From: Alloyangia pacifica
Lineage (GTDB): Bacteria; Pseudomonadota; Alphaproteobacteria; Rhodobacterales; Rhodobacteraceae
Direction of reading: 5' to 3'
Length of the DNA: 64,000 nt
NCBI RefSeq assembly: GCF_900116195.1
Contig: NZ_FOZW01000001.1
Span: forward strand, 248,001 to 312,000
The stretch's first letter is position 1. Every line of letters begins with the position of its first letter. The translations under genes and the position numbers were made by a program. The notes under the pieces are model-generated. The model was given only the letters and a program-made list of their open reading frames with translations, was not told the origin of the DNA and searched no databases. Below are positions 39,195 to 48,352 of this stretch, one piece after another.

Positions 39195-40477
39195 CCCGCG
39201 TCCTGCTGCTTCTCATCCTGCTATTGCCATCGCCTGTATGGGCGCAGGAGGCCGAAGCCCTGCCGCAGCTCGTCGTCGATTTCCCCGAGACCGAGGCGAT
39301 CCCCGGCCAATCGCTGAGCCTGCGACTGACCGTCCTCGTGCCGAGTTTCATGCCAAAGCCGCCGGTCTGGCCAAGCCTCGAGGCGCCGAACCTGCTGGTG
39401 CGCCTGCCGTCGCGCTCCACCAACCCCGTGTCCGAGCGGGTGAACGGCGAGACGTGGGCGGGCATTTCACGGCACTACCGCATCTCGCCGATGGTGCCGG
39501 GGCAGGTGGTGCTGCCGCCGCAGGAGGTGCTGGTCACCTGGCAGGACCTCGAGGCGGGCGAGGCGCGACAGGCCACGCTCTCCACCGGTCCGATCGGTTT
39601 TGCCGGGGTCGTGCCGGAGGGTGCCGAGGAGCTCGATCCGTTCATCGCAGCGGCCGATCTGTCGATGATGCAGGAGATCGAAGGCGCGCCCGATGTGATG
39701 GTGCCCGGTGACAGCCTCAAGCGGCAGGTGACGGTCGAGGTGCAGGGCGTCTCGCCGATGTTCCTGCCGCAGCTGCTGGGAGCGGTTGATCTGCCGGGCG
39801 TCGCCGCCTACCCGGACGAGCCGCGACTTTCCGAAACCGACGACCGCGGCGCGCTCAGCGGATCGCGGATGGAGAGCGTGACCTATCTCGCGGAGGCGGG
39901 CGGCGGCGGTGCGCTGCCCGAGATCACGCTCGACTGGTACGACACCGACGACGGCGTGGTGAAGACTGCCTCGGCCCCCGGGTTTGATCTGCGCATCGAC
40001 GGCCCGCCGCCGGGACGCAGCAAACCGCTCGATCCGCGGCGCATCACGCTGCTGGCGGGGGTGGGGCTGCTGTGCCTGGGGGGGCTCTGGCTCGTGCTGC
40101 GTCACCTGCTGCCGAGGCTTGCCAGTCGACGTGCGCGTCGACGGGAGGCCTACCTGGCCTCGGAACCTCATGCGTGGCGCGAGCTGATGCGGGCGATCTC
40201 TGGGAGGGAGCATGCCGCGCTGCGTCCGGCGCTCGATCTCTGGGCCGGACGGGTCGACGGAGCGGACCCGCGCCGCGAAGCGCCGGTCAGGGCGGCGCTG
40301 CTGGCACTGGGAGCGGAGCGCTACGGCGGCGGCGAGGGTGGCGACAGGGCTTGGTCGACCCTACGCGTGGCGCTTGAAGAGGTCCGGCCGCGCCATGGTG
40401 CCGAGCTGCGCGCGCCTTTGCCGCCGCTCAACCCGGGCGGGGCCACCCAGACGCCGGGAAACGTATCTCCGGCGTGA
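39191..40477 (+). CDS. BatD-like protein
   Basis: 428 residues. Signal peptide about 1-18 (LLLLILLLPSPVWA). The N-terminal BatD beta-sandwich region has VDFPETEAIPGQSLSLRLTVLVP and SPMVPGQVVLPPQEVLVTW, with further strands to about residue 275. One membrane helix about 285-303 (ITLLAGVGLLCLGGLWLVL) and a cytoplasmic tail rich in Arg follow. Last gene of the MoxR-Bat operon (ATGA overlap with the VWA-TPR gene). Confidence 0.8.
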   Translation: MTRVLLLLILLLPSPVWAQEAEALPQLVVDFPETEAIPGQSLSLRLTVLVPSFMPKPPVWPSLEAPNLLVRLPSRSTNPVSERVNGETWAGISRHYRISPMVPGQVVLPPQEVLVTWQDLEAGEARQATLSTGPIGFAGVVPEGAEELDPFIAAADLSMMQEIEGAPDVMVPGDSLKRQVTVEVQGVSPMFLPQLLGAVDLPGVAAYPDEPRLSETDDRGALSGSRMESVTYLAEAGGGGALPEITLDWYDTDDGVVKTASAPGFDLRIDGPPPGRSKPLDPRRITLLAGVGLLCLGGLWLVLRHLLPRLASRRARRREAYLASEPHAWRELMRAISGREHAALRPALDLWAGRVDGADPRREAPVRAALLALGAERYGGGEGGDRAWSTLRVALEEVRPRHGAELRAPLPPLNPGGATQTPGNVSPA

Positions 40478-40910
40478 AAAACGCCCGCCCGTGCCATGGG
40501 CGCGAGTGGATTCAGCTGGGCCCAGTCCTGACCTCGCCCATCTTGTCGAGTTGCCTCGTGGAGGAGCGGACTACGGGCCATCGCTCTGGTGAACATGGGG
40601 TGATCCGCGAGCGGACAGACCAGCCACCATGGAACTACTCGATGCAGGTGCCCGGCGGGAGTGCGCTGGTGTCCAGCAAGAAGGCGACCCCGTGGGCGGA
40701 TCTGCGCTGATCTGCAAGGAATTTTTGCCTCACGATACTCACCCAGGTTGGGTATGGTCATCGCCGTAGGTTTGCGAGGTTTGCAATATGTGACGGCTCG
40801 AAAGGGCCACCAGAACAGAGTTCAAGCTACACCTATAGGTGTGCTATACCTGCGTTTGCTACTTTTGAGATTTGCTTGACCCAATTCTGATAGAACCAAG
40901 AGGTCGGTTC
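40478..40910 (+). other. Intergenic region between BatD-like and DUF3604 genes
   Basis: 433 bp without a supported gene; ORFs on either strand are short and unlike any family I know. GC falls towards the right end. Contains the palindrome at 40829-40842 and probably the DUF3604 promoter. Confidence 0.4.
40829..40842. promoter_or_regulatory. Perfect 14-bp palindrome upstream of DUF3604 gene
   Basis: ACACCTATAGGTGT, 69 bp before ATG 40911. Could be an operator for an unidentified dimeric regulator. Confidence 0.4.
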
Positions 40911-42836
40911 ATGAAGTCTGGATATTTCCAATCCCGCTCGACGCTTTGGCCATTTTCCTGGGCACTTGCAGCGACAGTGGCTGCGATGGGGCACACCGGT
41001 GCTCAAGCTCAGGAGTTCACGCTGAGCGAAGAAAGGCACGCCACGCCCGAAACCCCCTATTCGCCGTATGTTGACGATCATTTTCCTCAGAACGTCTATT
41101 TCGGCGACACGCACTTGCATACCTCATGGTCGGCGGACGCCGGAATGGCAGGGGCAACCTTGGGGCCGGACGCGGCCTACCGGGTGGCGCGCGGCGAGGA
41201 AGTGGAAAGCCAGAGCGGCCAGCGGTTCAAACTGATCCGGCCTCTCGACTTCGTGGTAGTCGCCGACCATGCGGAGAACCTCGGCATCGCGGATTACCTC
41301 AATCGTGGCGATCCCATATTGCTGGAAACGGAAGTCGGACGCCGATGGCACGAGTATTTTCAGGCCGGAACGGGTCTCGACGCCGCCTACGAATGGAGTG
41401 CGGCAAATGCTGCGGGGGAGGATCCGATCGACAGTCCGGAGATGCAGATCCGGGTCTGGGACAAGGTGATCGAGAACGCTGAGCGATATAACGAGCCCGG
41501 TGTGTTCACAGCGTTTATCGGCTATGAATGGACGTCGGGTCCCGGCAGCAACAACCTGCATCGCAACGTCATTTTCCGTGACAACGGAGATAGAACCCGG
41601 CAAGTCGTGCCGTTCTCGGCCTTCAACAGCGACGACCCGGAAGACCTGTGGACCTATCTGGGGGACTACGAGGCTCGGACCGGTGGTAGGGTGCTGGCCA
41701 TTCCGCACAATGGTAATCTGTCAAACGGCATGATGTTCATGCTCGAAACCTTCGCCGGCGAGCCGTTTGACGCCGAGTATGCATCCACTCGGGCGCGATA
41801 TGAGCCGCTGCTGGAGGTCACGCAGTCCAAGGGCACCGGCGAGGCACACCCGCTGCTGTCACCCGACGACGCTTTTGCAGATTTCGAACTGATGGATGCG
41901 TCGAACCTCACCGGGACTGTGGCCAAGGAACCGGACATGCTGAAAACGGAGTATGCGCGTGAGGCGCTGAAGCTCGGCATGGCGGAAGAAGCGCGGCTTG
42001 GCGTGAACCCTTTCAAGTTCGGCATGATCGGATCGACCGACAACCATAACGCCATCTCGTCCACGCGGGAGGAAAACTGGTTCGGCAAGATCTATTACGT
42101 TGAGCCTTCCACCCACCGAAAGGACGGCGTCTTCATCGAGAGCGCCGTCGACCCGCGGTTTTCCATCTACGACCGCGACATGGGCGCCTCCGGCCTTGCG
42201 GCAGTCTGGGCGACGGAAAACACCCGTGAAGCGATCTGGGACGCGATGAAACGCCGCGAGGTCTTTGCGACCACCGGGACCCGCCTGCGGGTCCGCATGT
42301 TTGCCGGGTGGGACTTCGAAGAAGACGAAGTGCAACTGCCGGATTTTGCCGCGCAGGGATATGCGCGGGGCGTGCCGATGGGCGGTGATCTGCAGGCCGG
42401 ACCGGAAGGCACATCGCCGCGCTTCATGGTGCGTGCTCTGCGCGACCCTGATGGCGCGAACCTCGACCGTATCCAGATCATCAAGGGTTGGGTTGATGGC
42501 AATGGAGACCTGCATGAACAGATCTACGATGTTGCTTGTGCAGACCGAGAGATCGTGGAGAACGCGTGCGACGGAGACGTCGGCAACACCGTGGACCTCA
42601 CGACTGCGACCTATACCAACGCCATAGGTCGCGCCGTCTTGGGCGGATGGTGGGAAGACCCGGAGTTCGATCCCTCGCAACGAGCATTCTACTATGCGCG
42701 GGTCATTCAAATCCCGTCACCGCGATGGACCGCCTACGACGCAGTATACTTCGGTGAGGAGATGCCAGAGGGCACGGCCATGACGGTGCAGGATCGCGCT
42801 TTCACATCGCCAATTTGGTATACGCCAAAAGGGTGA
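40911..42836 (+). CDS. DUF3604 family exported protein
   Basis: 641 residues. Signal peptide about 1-36 (ALAATVAAMGHTGAQAQ). DUF3604 features: YFGDTHLHTSWSADAG near residue 63 (PHP-like metal-binding HxH), DFVVVADHAENLG, FIGYEWTSGP, LAIPHNGNLSNG, MIGSTDNHNA and EVFATTGTRLRVRMF. Likely a periplasmic metal-dependent hydrolase of unknown substrate. DUF3604, sulfatase and HAD genes occur in the same neighbourhood here. AGAGGT precedes ATG 40911. Confidence 0.85.
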   Translation: MKSGYFQSRSTLWPFSWALAATVAAMGHTGAQAQEFTLSEERHATPETPYSPYVDDHFPQNVYFGDTHLHTSWSADAGMAGATLGPDAAYRVARGEEVESQSGQRFKLIRPLDFVVVADHAENLGIADYLNRGDPILLETEVGRRWHEYFQAGTGLDAAYEWSAANAAGEDPIDSPEMQIRVWDKVIENAERYNEPGVFTAFIGYEWTSGPGSNNLHRNVIFRDNGDRTRQVVPFSAFNSDDPEDLWTYLGDYEARTGGRVLAIPHNGNLSNGMMFMLETFAGEPFDAEYASTRARYEPLLEVTQSKGTGEAHPLLSPDDAFADFELMDASNLTGTVAKEPDMLKTEYAREALKLGMAEEARLGVNPFKFGMIGSTDNHNAISSTREENWFGKIYYVEPSTHRKDGVFIESAVDPRFSIYDRDMGASGLAAVWATENTREAIWDAMKRREVFATTGTRLRVRMFAGWDFEEDEVQLPDFAAQGYARGVPMGGDLQAGPEGTSPRFMVRALRDPDGANLDRIQIIKGWVDGNGDLHEQIYDVACADREIVENACDGDVGNTVDLTTATYTNAIGRAVLGGWWEDPEFDPSQRAFYYARVIQIPSPRWTAYDAVYFGEEMPEGTAMTVQDRAFTSPIWYTPKG

Positions 42837-43281
42837 GGTGCCGAACCGACCTCCGGTCAGTCCCGGAGGGTGCGGGGAATATGCCGTTTGCCGCGCCTGT
42901 CGCCGCCGCCGCCTTTCCAAGATTGCGTCTGGCGCGGGACGTCGATCAAAGTAAGCTCTTTGATCGACAGCCTCTGGGCCTGAACCAAGCTAAGTCAAAT
43001 CGAATAGTGGTCCGGCGGGGGACTGCGCCTGTTCGTTACCCTTCTTACAACCGACGTGTACAAAGCGCCTATTTCCGACACCCGCCGAGGGCTCTCAACT
43101 ACAGGGAATGGCGGCTCTGCACCGCCGCTCCGCCGTCACAGAGCGGAAGACGGGCATCGGTTCGCCTACGGGCCGGTCTCCCGGAGCCCCCGGCGCTCTT
43201 GCTCACAGGCGACGTCGAGCAGGACCCTCAGGGCTTCATGCGCAAGTGCACGCCATTCAGTGGTGCTATCATCAAGGGCAT
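42837..43281 (+). other. Intergenic region, no supported gene
   Basis: About 445 bp between the DUF3604 gene and an IS3 remnant. Overlapping ORFs in several frames lack features. A 13-bp inverted pair GATCAAAG/CTTTGATC occurs at 42943-42966. Possibly eroded mobile DNA. Confidence 0.3.
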
Positions 43282-43565
43282 TGAACAGCCCCGTGTATCG
43301 TGGACGCCTTCTTCGCTGATTTTGAGGCAAGGAGGCCATGACGCGCAGCAGCAAGTTCAGTGATGAGTTTAAGCGGGACGCGGTGGCGCAGCTCACCGAG
43401 CGGGGCTGCCGGGTCATGGAGGTGTCGGAGCGTTTGGGGGTCAGCGCGTCTTCGCTCTATGCCTGGAAGAAGAAGTTCGCGAAGGCGCCATCGGGAGCGG
43501 CGGCGTAGGACGCCGAGATCCGGCGCTTGAAGAAGGAGCTGGCACGGGTTTCGGAGCGACGCGCC
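43282..43565 (+). mobile_element. IS3-family remnant: left end plus interrupted orfA
   Basis: Starts with TGAACAGCCCCGTGTATCG, like IS3-family left ends, then AAGGAGG and ATG 43338. The orfA reading (56 codons) has KFSDEFKRDAVAQLTERG, VSERLGVSASSLYAWKKKF, and stops at TAG 43506-43508. The same frame continues with DAEIRRLKKELARVSE, the normal orfA C-terminus, before similarity ends near 43565. So the gene is broken by an amber codon and a truncation; orfB is absent. Confidence 0.8.
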
Positions 43566-43701
43566 GAGGCCAGTAGAATCCGGTGGAGCGGTGTTCGAGA
43601 TGGGGTTGGGCGGTTGCCAAGTCTGGGCCTCCAGAGGTGGAGGCGCCACGCAGGCTCCGGGAGGCTTGTGTAACACAATGTGCAAAGCGAAACGCAAAAC
43701 T

Positions 43702-43725
43702 CCCGGGCCTCTGTCGAGACCCGGG
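43702..43725 (-). terminator. Strong hairpin, possibly the displaced terminator of tRNA-Asn
   Basis: Minus strand CCCGGG, 12-nt loop, CCCGGG, then AGTTTTGCG. It lies just beyond the left att copy, in the orientation and position expected for the original 3' flank of tRNA-Asn before island insertion. Confidence 0.5.
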
Positions 43726-43760
43726 GGTTTCTGCCGAAACTTCAAGCTCTTGCGAGAAGT

Positions 43761-43778
43761 TTGGCTCCGGCGGTAGGG
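43761..43778 (+). repeat. Left att-like repeat (partial tRNA-Asn 3' end)
   Basis: TTGGCTCCGGCGGTAGGG, identical to 57923-57940 inside the intact tRNA-Asn gene; similarity continues outward as GAAGT with a one-base indel. Corresponds to the 3' acceptor strand and part of the T arm. A local inverted repeat TTTGGCTCC/GGAGCCAAA (43760-43790) is an alternative reason for the sequence. Confidence 0.65.
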
Positions 43779-44003
43779 CGCGGAGCCAAAATGCACAGCC
43801 TTGAAGTTCAACAAGAAATCGAGGTCTCGGCGTTGCACAGCACCGCTTGTGCAACGGACTGTGCCATCGATTGTGACCTATAGCAACTTGTCCTGTGCCA
43901 ACCGCGTGTCCTGGCGTGCCTAGGGTTGGGCACGCCAGATTTCCTCTTTCTAAGGCGCCCCGGTGCGAATGCACTGATCCACGCGAGGATGGCTCACAGC
44001 AGA

Positions 44004-44966
44004 CTAAGGCTGGCCACGGAGTTTCTCCGCGAGCCGTTCGGCATCGAGGTGGCAGAGGACGTGATTCATCGCTTGGCCAACATCCGACAGCGCCAGGAAG
44101 GCAACCCTAAGCCGATGTCCCAGATCGGAGTAGATTTCTTGTTCGTAGCCGCCGCTCATACAGTACTCATCATGAACATAGATCGATTGCTTCTCCACCA
44201 TCGCGAGCAGCTCGAACCGGTCACACCAGTTTCGGATTTCGTTCTCGCTGGAACTTTCGAAGAGCGCGTCACTTCCCAGCAACCGTTCAAGCCGGTAGGC
44301 GCCGCGGCGAACCTCCTGAGAAAGTTCACCACCGCTCGTAGCTGCGTAGACAGCCTGTTGTGCTTTGCGCGCTGCGAGCAATGCGGCATGAAGGCTGGCC
44401 TGAACAGGATCAGGAGCTTGGACCGAGGCCACCATCAGTAAATGCCTTTGCAGCTGTTGCCAAACTGGTGAGACCTGTCGAGGATCTTCGATCCAGTCCA
44501 GTTTGAAACCCAGATCTGCCGCGGCCTCGGCAAGGCCTTCGCTCAGAAGGCAAATCTCGGTGGTCGCCGGGTCTTCCGGATTGAGGCCTGCGAAGTAGGC
44601 GGCTTCCGGAGATTCCAGATCGTGCACGAACCGCAGCGTGAGAAGGCCGTAGAGTTTCTCAACTTCGGCCTGGGTGCGTCGTGCTACTGCACCGCCCTGA
44701 CGCAAGTCGTCGAGAATACGCTGCGTTCGGCGGAGCCATGGCCGCCCGCCGAGAAGCAAGGCTGCGTTCTGAAGCGGTTCCGCGTTGGCTTGGAAAAACT
44801 CGTGGAGCTGGCTTGGTTGAATAGTCGTGTCGAACACTTCTGTTCTCCCGAACTCTGCCCGCGCAATTTTGCGTTGGGTGACAAGAAGGGTCTCTCCTTT
44901 CTTCGGCCCTTGTTGGTTTTCATAATTGTTGAGGAGCTGCCGGCGTTCAGCACACGCAGTTCTCAC
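44004..44966 (-). CDS. Hypothetical protein, island-borne
   Basis: 320 residues from GTG 44966; the start is uncertain because no ribosome binding site is clear. Mostly helical, no signal peptide or membrane segment. Segments such as VVARRTQAEVEKLYG, LSEGLAEAAADLGFKLDWIEDP and QSIYVHDEYCMSGGYEQEIYSDLGHRL look like a soluble globular protein. I do not recognise it. Base composition is lower in GC than core genes. Confidence 0.5.
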   Translation of the reverse strand: MRTACAERRQLLNNYENQQGPKKGETLLVTQRKIARAEFGRTEVFDTTIQPSQLHEFFQANAEPLQNAALLLGGRPWLRRTQRILDDLRQGGAVARRTQAEVEKLYGLLTLRFVHDLESPEAAYFAGLNPEDPATTEICLLSEGLAEAAADLGFKLDWIEDPRQVSPVWQQLQRHLLMVASVQAPDPVQASLHAALLAARKAQQAVYAATSGGELSQEVRRGAYRLERLLGSDALFESSSENEIRNWCDRFELLAMVEKQSIYVHDEYCMSGGYEQEIYSDLGHRLRVAFLALSDVGQAMNHVLCHLDAERLAEKLRGQP

Positions 44967-45248
44967 CCGGAAGAACTGCTTGACCTGAAGGTGGGTAGGC
45001 TCGTGTCGCTTGCAGGCTTCAAAGCCTTTGCGAGCCGCCCCGCATTTGCCGAAGGCAGGTTAAGCTTAGTTACGCAGCCATGCCGCAGACCGCCCGGACC
45101 ACCGGACGGGCAGCGACCGACCCATTAGTGATCATAGAGTGCTTCCCGTGGTGCCGTACGCAGCTTTGCAGAGCCGGCCTCTCGCGCTTACGGAGTGATG
45201 TTGCATTCCGCGATCATGAAACCCGGCTCGACTTACGGCAAGACGTGT

Positions 45249-45971
45249 CTATTGAATGCAAATCGGAGCGAGCTGCACGTCCGTTTCCAGACGGATTGCG
45301 CTGCGCCAGAGTGGGGTCTTGAAGACGTGACAGACCCGGCTCCCGTGATCGCCTTCACGTATTTCGCTGATCAGGCCCGCCCATGCGAGCGGTCTCAGGA
45401 CGCATGAGGAAAACGCGCCCATCTCTCGCCAGCCTGCGGTGTGCCAGTCGTGGGGCTCGCCATAGAAGGTTTCGAACAGAGCGGCTTCGGTCGTGCCGTG
45501 GGCCGCTTCCATGTTGATCACGTTCATCCAGATATCCCAAGTACCGACAGGGCGGTCGTCGAAGCGCGCGTAGGACGCATGATCGATCTGCAGCACGAAG
45601 TATGGGATCAACTCGGCAAACAGGCGGCCAGGGCTGTCTGCCAGCTCTGCTCCACGCTTGGTTGTCCGAAACTCACCTTTGTAGTGACGCCCCAGCCGCA
45701 GCGAAATCAGGAGAAAATGGAGGAGCTCGAGCGGAGGAAACTCATATTCGTTGATGACCTTTTGGAAACGGAACATCTCCTCGGGGGACTTTCCGGGCCA
45801 ATCGAAATGCTCGACGGCCCAATGGACGAAGACACGCTTGAAAGCTTTGCTCTTGGTCAGGCCGATGGACCCATGCTCTCCCGCGAACTGAAGTGTCAGG
45901 AGCGCGCCTCGCAGAAGCGGCGAATGCCCGAGGTCAGGATGGTCATCGGCGAGCGTGCGAAATTCGATCAT
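45249..45971 (-). CDS. Conserved hypothetical protein of mobile DNA
   Basis: 240 residues. IGLTKSKAFKRVFVHWAVEHFDWPG, EYEFPPLELLHFLLISLRLGRHYKGEFRTTKRG and YFVLQIDHASYARFDDRPVGTWDIWMNVIN suggest a winged-helix-like start and a helical body. I have the impression of related proteins on alphaproteobacterial plasmids and islands but cannot name a family. The frame is open to 46403, but that extension is antisense to the amber-interrupted gene and Arg/Pro-rich. Start at 45971 is the first plausible ATG. Confidence 0.5.
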   Translation of the reverse strand: MIEFRTLADDHPDLGHSPLLRGALLTLQFAGEHGSIGLTKSKAFKRVFVHWAVEHFDWPGKSPEEMFRFQKVINEYEFPPLELLHFLLISLRLGRHYKGEFRTTKRGAELADSPGRLFAELIPYFVLQIDHASYARFDDRPVGTWDIWMNVINMEAAHGTTEAALFETFYGEPHDWHTAGWREMGAFSSCVLRPLAWAGLISEIREGDHGSRVCHVFKTPLWRSAIRLETDVQLAPICIQ

Positions 45972-46141
45972 GGACGGATGCTGCCACAGAGCGCTAAGCG
46001 ACACTATCCGTTCTGCGAGCAGGGGAACAATCGCGAACGGACACAAGGTCCTGACAGGCGTATCGCGCTGATGGATAGGTGCTCGGTCATTGTCCCGGCA
46101 GGCGGCAGATGGCAGGTCTGGTGGCGGGGATGGGGACCGAC

Positions 46142-46573
46142 ATGGAACGATCTGACGACATCCGCCCCAAGCTGGAGAAACTCGAACAGCTCTTTGCACG
46201 CGGAGCCACGCCAGGCGAACGCGCCGCAGCTGGCGCAGATCGGGGTCGACTGGCCCAAAAACTGGGGTCCTCGGCTGACGAGAAGCAGACCGCGCTGCAA
46301 TAGTCGCTTCCTGACGCATGGGCGGTGCGCACCTTCGTGGCGCTGTGCCGCAAGCACGACGTGAAACCCTATCGGTATCCACGATAGCGAAGCACCACCG
46401 CAATGGTCCGTGTCCGACCGGAGGCCTTCGACAAGACCGTTGGTGCAGAGTTCCGCGCCCGGCACGCTGAACTGGTGGCGTATTTCAATGATACGGTCGA
46501 TCACCTGATCGCTAACGCCATGAAGTCCGATGGCGAGGATGAGAACATTGAAACGGTGCCGATCGGTTGGTAG
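46142..46573 (+). pseudogene. DUF2786-like gene interrupted by two in-frame amber codons
   Basis: One frame from ATG 46142 to TAG 46571-46573, broken by TAG at 46301-46303 and 46385-46387. Before the first stop: DDIRPKLEKLEQLFARGATPGERAAA, resembling DUF2786 N-termini. Between stops: SLPDAWAVRTFVALCRKHDV; after: AMVRVRPEAFDKTVGAEFRA and AYFNDTVDHLI. The protein pattern is preserved across all three parts, so the stops are point mutations or recoding, not frame loss. Confidence 0.7.
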
Positions 46574-46803
46574 GCCCCCTGAGCTACACTGCCAGTATGA
46601 TGCCGCAGTAGGGAATGAAGGGCATCATCATTTCCGGCCTGAGGCGACCTTGGACACCGGCTCAGGATGCTGTAGCGCGGCCATTCGAAGCCGCTGTTCG
46701 CTGCGACCGCGAGCTTCATCGGGGATCGGAGGTCAGCAGTGCGGACAAAGCGCCAATTCGCTGCGACTGCGCCGATGACGGCTTTGAAGAAGCAGACACG
46801 GTT

Positions 46804-47487
46804 CTACTTCACCGGAAAGAGCTTTTTGAACTCTTCTGCGCCATTTCGAGAGAAGGTCACCACCCGCGTTTTCTGGTCGCGTTTGGCCCAAGCCAACTCC
46901 TCGAGCCGGTTGAGCAATGCACGGCCCAAGCTGCCCGCCAGATGTGATCTGCGCTCACTCCAGTCGAGGCACTCCCGACAAACCGGAGCGCGCGCCTTGC
47001 ACAGACTTTCTACGTCGATCTCAAATTCCGAGGCGAATGCTGCACCTGTATCAGTCAGCTTCAGTTCTTCACCATCCAGAACCAAATGGCCCTGTGCCAT
47101 TAAGCTGTCGAACATTTGCGTGCCCATGTCCCCGGCTAAATGGTTGTAGCAAACTCGCGCCTGGCGCAGTTCCGCATCTCGGGGGCCAGTGCGCTTCCGC
47201 CTGTATCCCGAACCTGCCGCGAGCCCCATCAGACCCTCAAGGACATGTGCCACCTCGTCGCTAGCGAGCGAAAAATACTTATGCCGTCCCTGCTTTCGGG
47301 GTCGCAGCAAGCCGCCCTCGTCGAGCTTGGACAGGTGCGAGCTGGCCGTCTGGATCGTCACACCAGCTTCTTCGGCTAGTTCGCTTACTGTCAGGGCTTT
47401 TCCACTCATAAGCGCGGTCAGCATGTTGGCGCGGGCAGGGTCGCCAATCAGGGCAGCGATATGGGCAATGTCTGGACCTTCCCTCAT
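46804..47487 (-). CDS. ArsR-family helix-turn-helix regulator
   Basis: 227 residues. The N-terminal winged helix is clear (IAALIGDPARANMLTALMSGKALTVSELAEEAGVTIQTASSHLSKLDEGGLL). A long C-terminal domain has ARVCYNHLAGDMG and APVCRECLDWSERRSHLAG, with conserved cysteines that may sense thiols or metals. Divergent from the NIPSNAP-ABM-LysE genes (75 bp), which it probably represses. Confidence 0.85.
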   Translation of the reverse strand: MREGPDIAHIAALIGDPARANMLTALMSGKALTVSELAEEAGVTIQTASSHLSKLDEGGLLRPRKQGRHKYFSLASDEVAHVLEGLMGLAAGSGYRRKRTGPRDAELRQARVCYNHLAGDMGTQMFDSLMAQGHLVLDGEELKLTDTGAAFASEFEIDVESLCKARAPVCRECLDWSERRSHLAGSLGRALLNRLEELAWAKRDQKTRVVTFSRNGAEEFKKLFPVK

Positions 47488-47561
47488 AGTTCGACCTTAA
47501 TCGAAGCATCTGCGGTTGGCAAAGGTCTAGGATCGGGAAAACACATGTAAAGGAACCCATC

Positions 47562-47885
47562 ATGCTGACCTGTATCATCCGCTACCACATCGACCCCACG
47601 AAAAGGGCCGAGTTCGAGGAGTATTCCCGCAACTGGGGCCAAGCAATCCCGCGCTGCGGCGCTGATCTGATTGGTTACTATTCCCCGCATGAGGGGTCAT
47701 CGACGCTTGCCTACGGCATCTACAACGTTGCGAGCCTGGCGGACTACGAAGCCTATCGCGCGCGCCTCGCCGCCGATCCGCTTGGCCGAGAGAACTATGA
47801 GTTCGCCCAGAAGGAGAGGTTTCTGCTCCGAGAAGATCGAACCTGGCTCAAGCTCGCCTCTGCACCGCACGGGGACAGCGCATGA
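47562..47885 (+). CDS. NIPSNAP family protein
   Basis: 107 residues. A single dimeric alpha-beta barrel with LTCIIRYHIDPTKRAEFEEY at the start and FLLREDRTWLKL at the end. Family function is poorly known. Its stop overlaps the ABM gene start by 4 bp (ATGA). GGAAC precedes ATG 47562. Confidence 0.8.
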   Translation: MLTCIIRYHIDPTKRAEFEEYSRNWGQAIPRCGADLIGYYSPHEGSSTLAYGIYNVASLADYEAYRARLAADPLGRENYEFAQKERFLLREDRTWLKLASAPHGDSA

Positions 47886-48226
47886 TTGCAGTGATCTTCG
47901 AAGTTGAGCCCGCAGAGGGCCGCAAGGATGATTATCTCGACATCGCTGCCGAGATGCGCCCGATGCTCGATAAGATCGACGGCTTCATTTCCGTCGAGCG
48001 GTTCCAGAGCCTCACCGACCCGCGCAAAATCCTGTCTCTGTCGTTCTTCGAGGATGAAGATGCGATTGCACGTTGGCGCAATCTCAATGCTCATCGAGGC
48101 GCGCAGGCGAAAGGACGCAGCGGTGTCTTCGATGACTACCGATTGCGGATCGCCAGCGTCATCCGCGACTACGGCATGTTCGACCGGGACGAAGCGCCCA
48201 CAGACAGCCAAAAGGAACACGCATGA
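47882..48226 (+). CDS. ABM-domain monooxygenase-like protein
   Basis: 114 residues. IAVIFEVEPAEGRKDDYLDIA, GFISVERFQSLTDPRKILSLSFFEDEDAIARWRN and the C-terminal YRLRIASVIRDYGMF match stand-alone ABM proteins. Coupled upstream to NIPSNAP and downstream to a truncated LysE start (ATGA). Confidence 0.8.
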   Translation: MIAVIFEVEPAEGRKDDYLDIAAEMRPMLDKIDGFISVERFQSLTDPRKILSLSFFEDEDAIARWRNLNAHRGAQAKGRSGVFDDYRLRIASVIRDYGMFDRDEAPTDSQKEHA

Positions 48227-48312
48227 TCTCTCTAATAGCAACCACTTGGCTGGCGCTGGCAACAGCGGCGATCTCGCCCGGCCATTCCTTCATCGTGCCG
48301 CATTTGCAGTGA
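48223..48312 (+). pseudogene. LysE-family transporter fragment
   Basis: 29-residue reading, MISLIATTWLALATAAISPG then HSFIVPHLQ, matches the first helix of LysE/RhtB exporters (normally about 205 residues; the proline of SPGP is replaced by His). It stops at TGA 48310-48312 with no continuation in any frame, so only the N-terminus remains. Start overlaps the ABM stop. Confidence 0.65.
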
Positions 48313-48352
48313 AGGAAGGTTGGCAGTCGACACGAAGCGGCCTTAGGCAGCC

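Noticed and set aside
40321-40761. Minus-strand ORF overlapping the BatD-like gene end
   Set aside because: Most of it is antisense to coding DNA and its sequence has no recognisable fold or motif.
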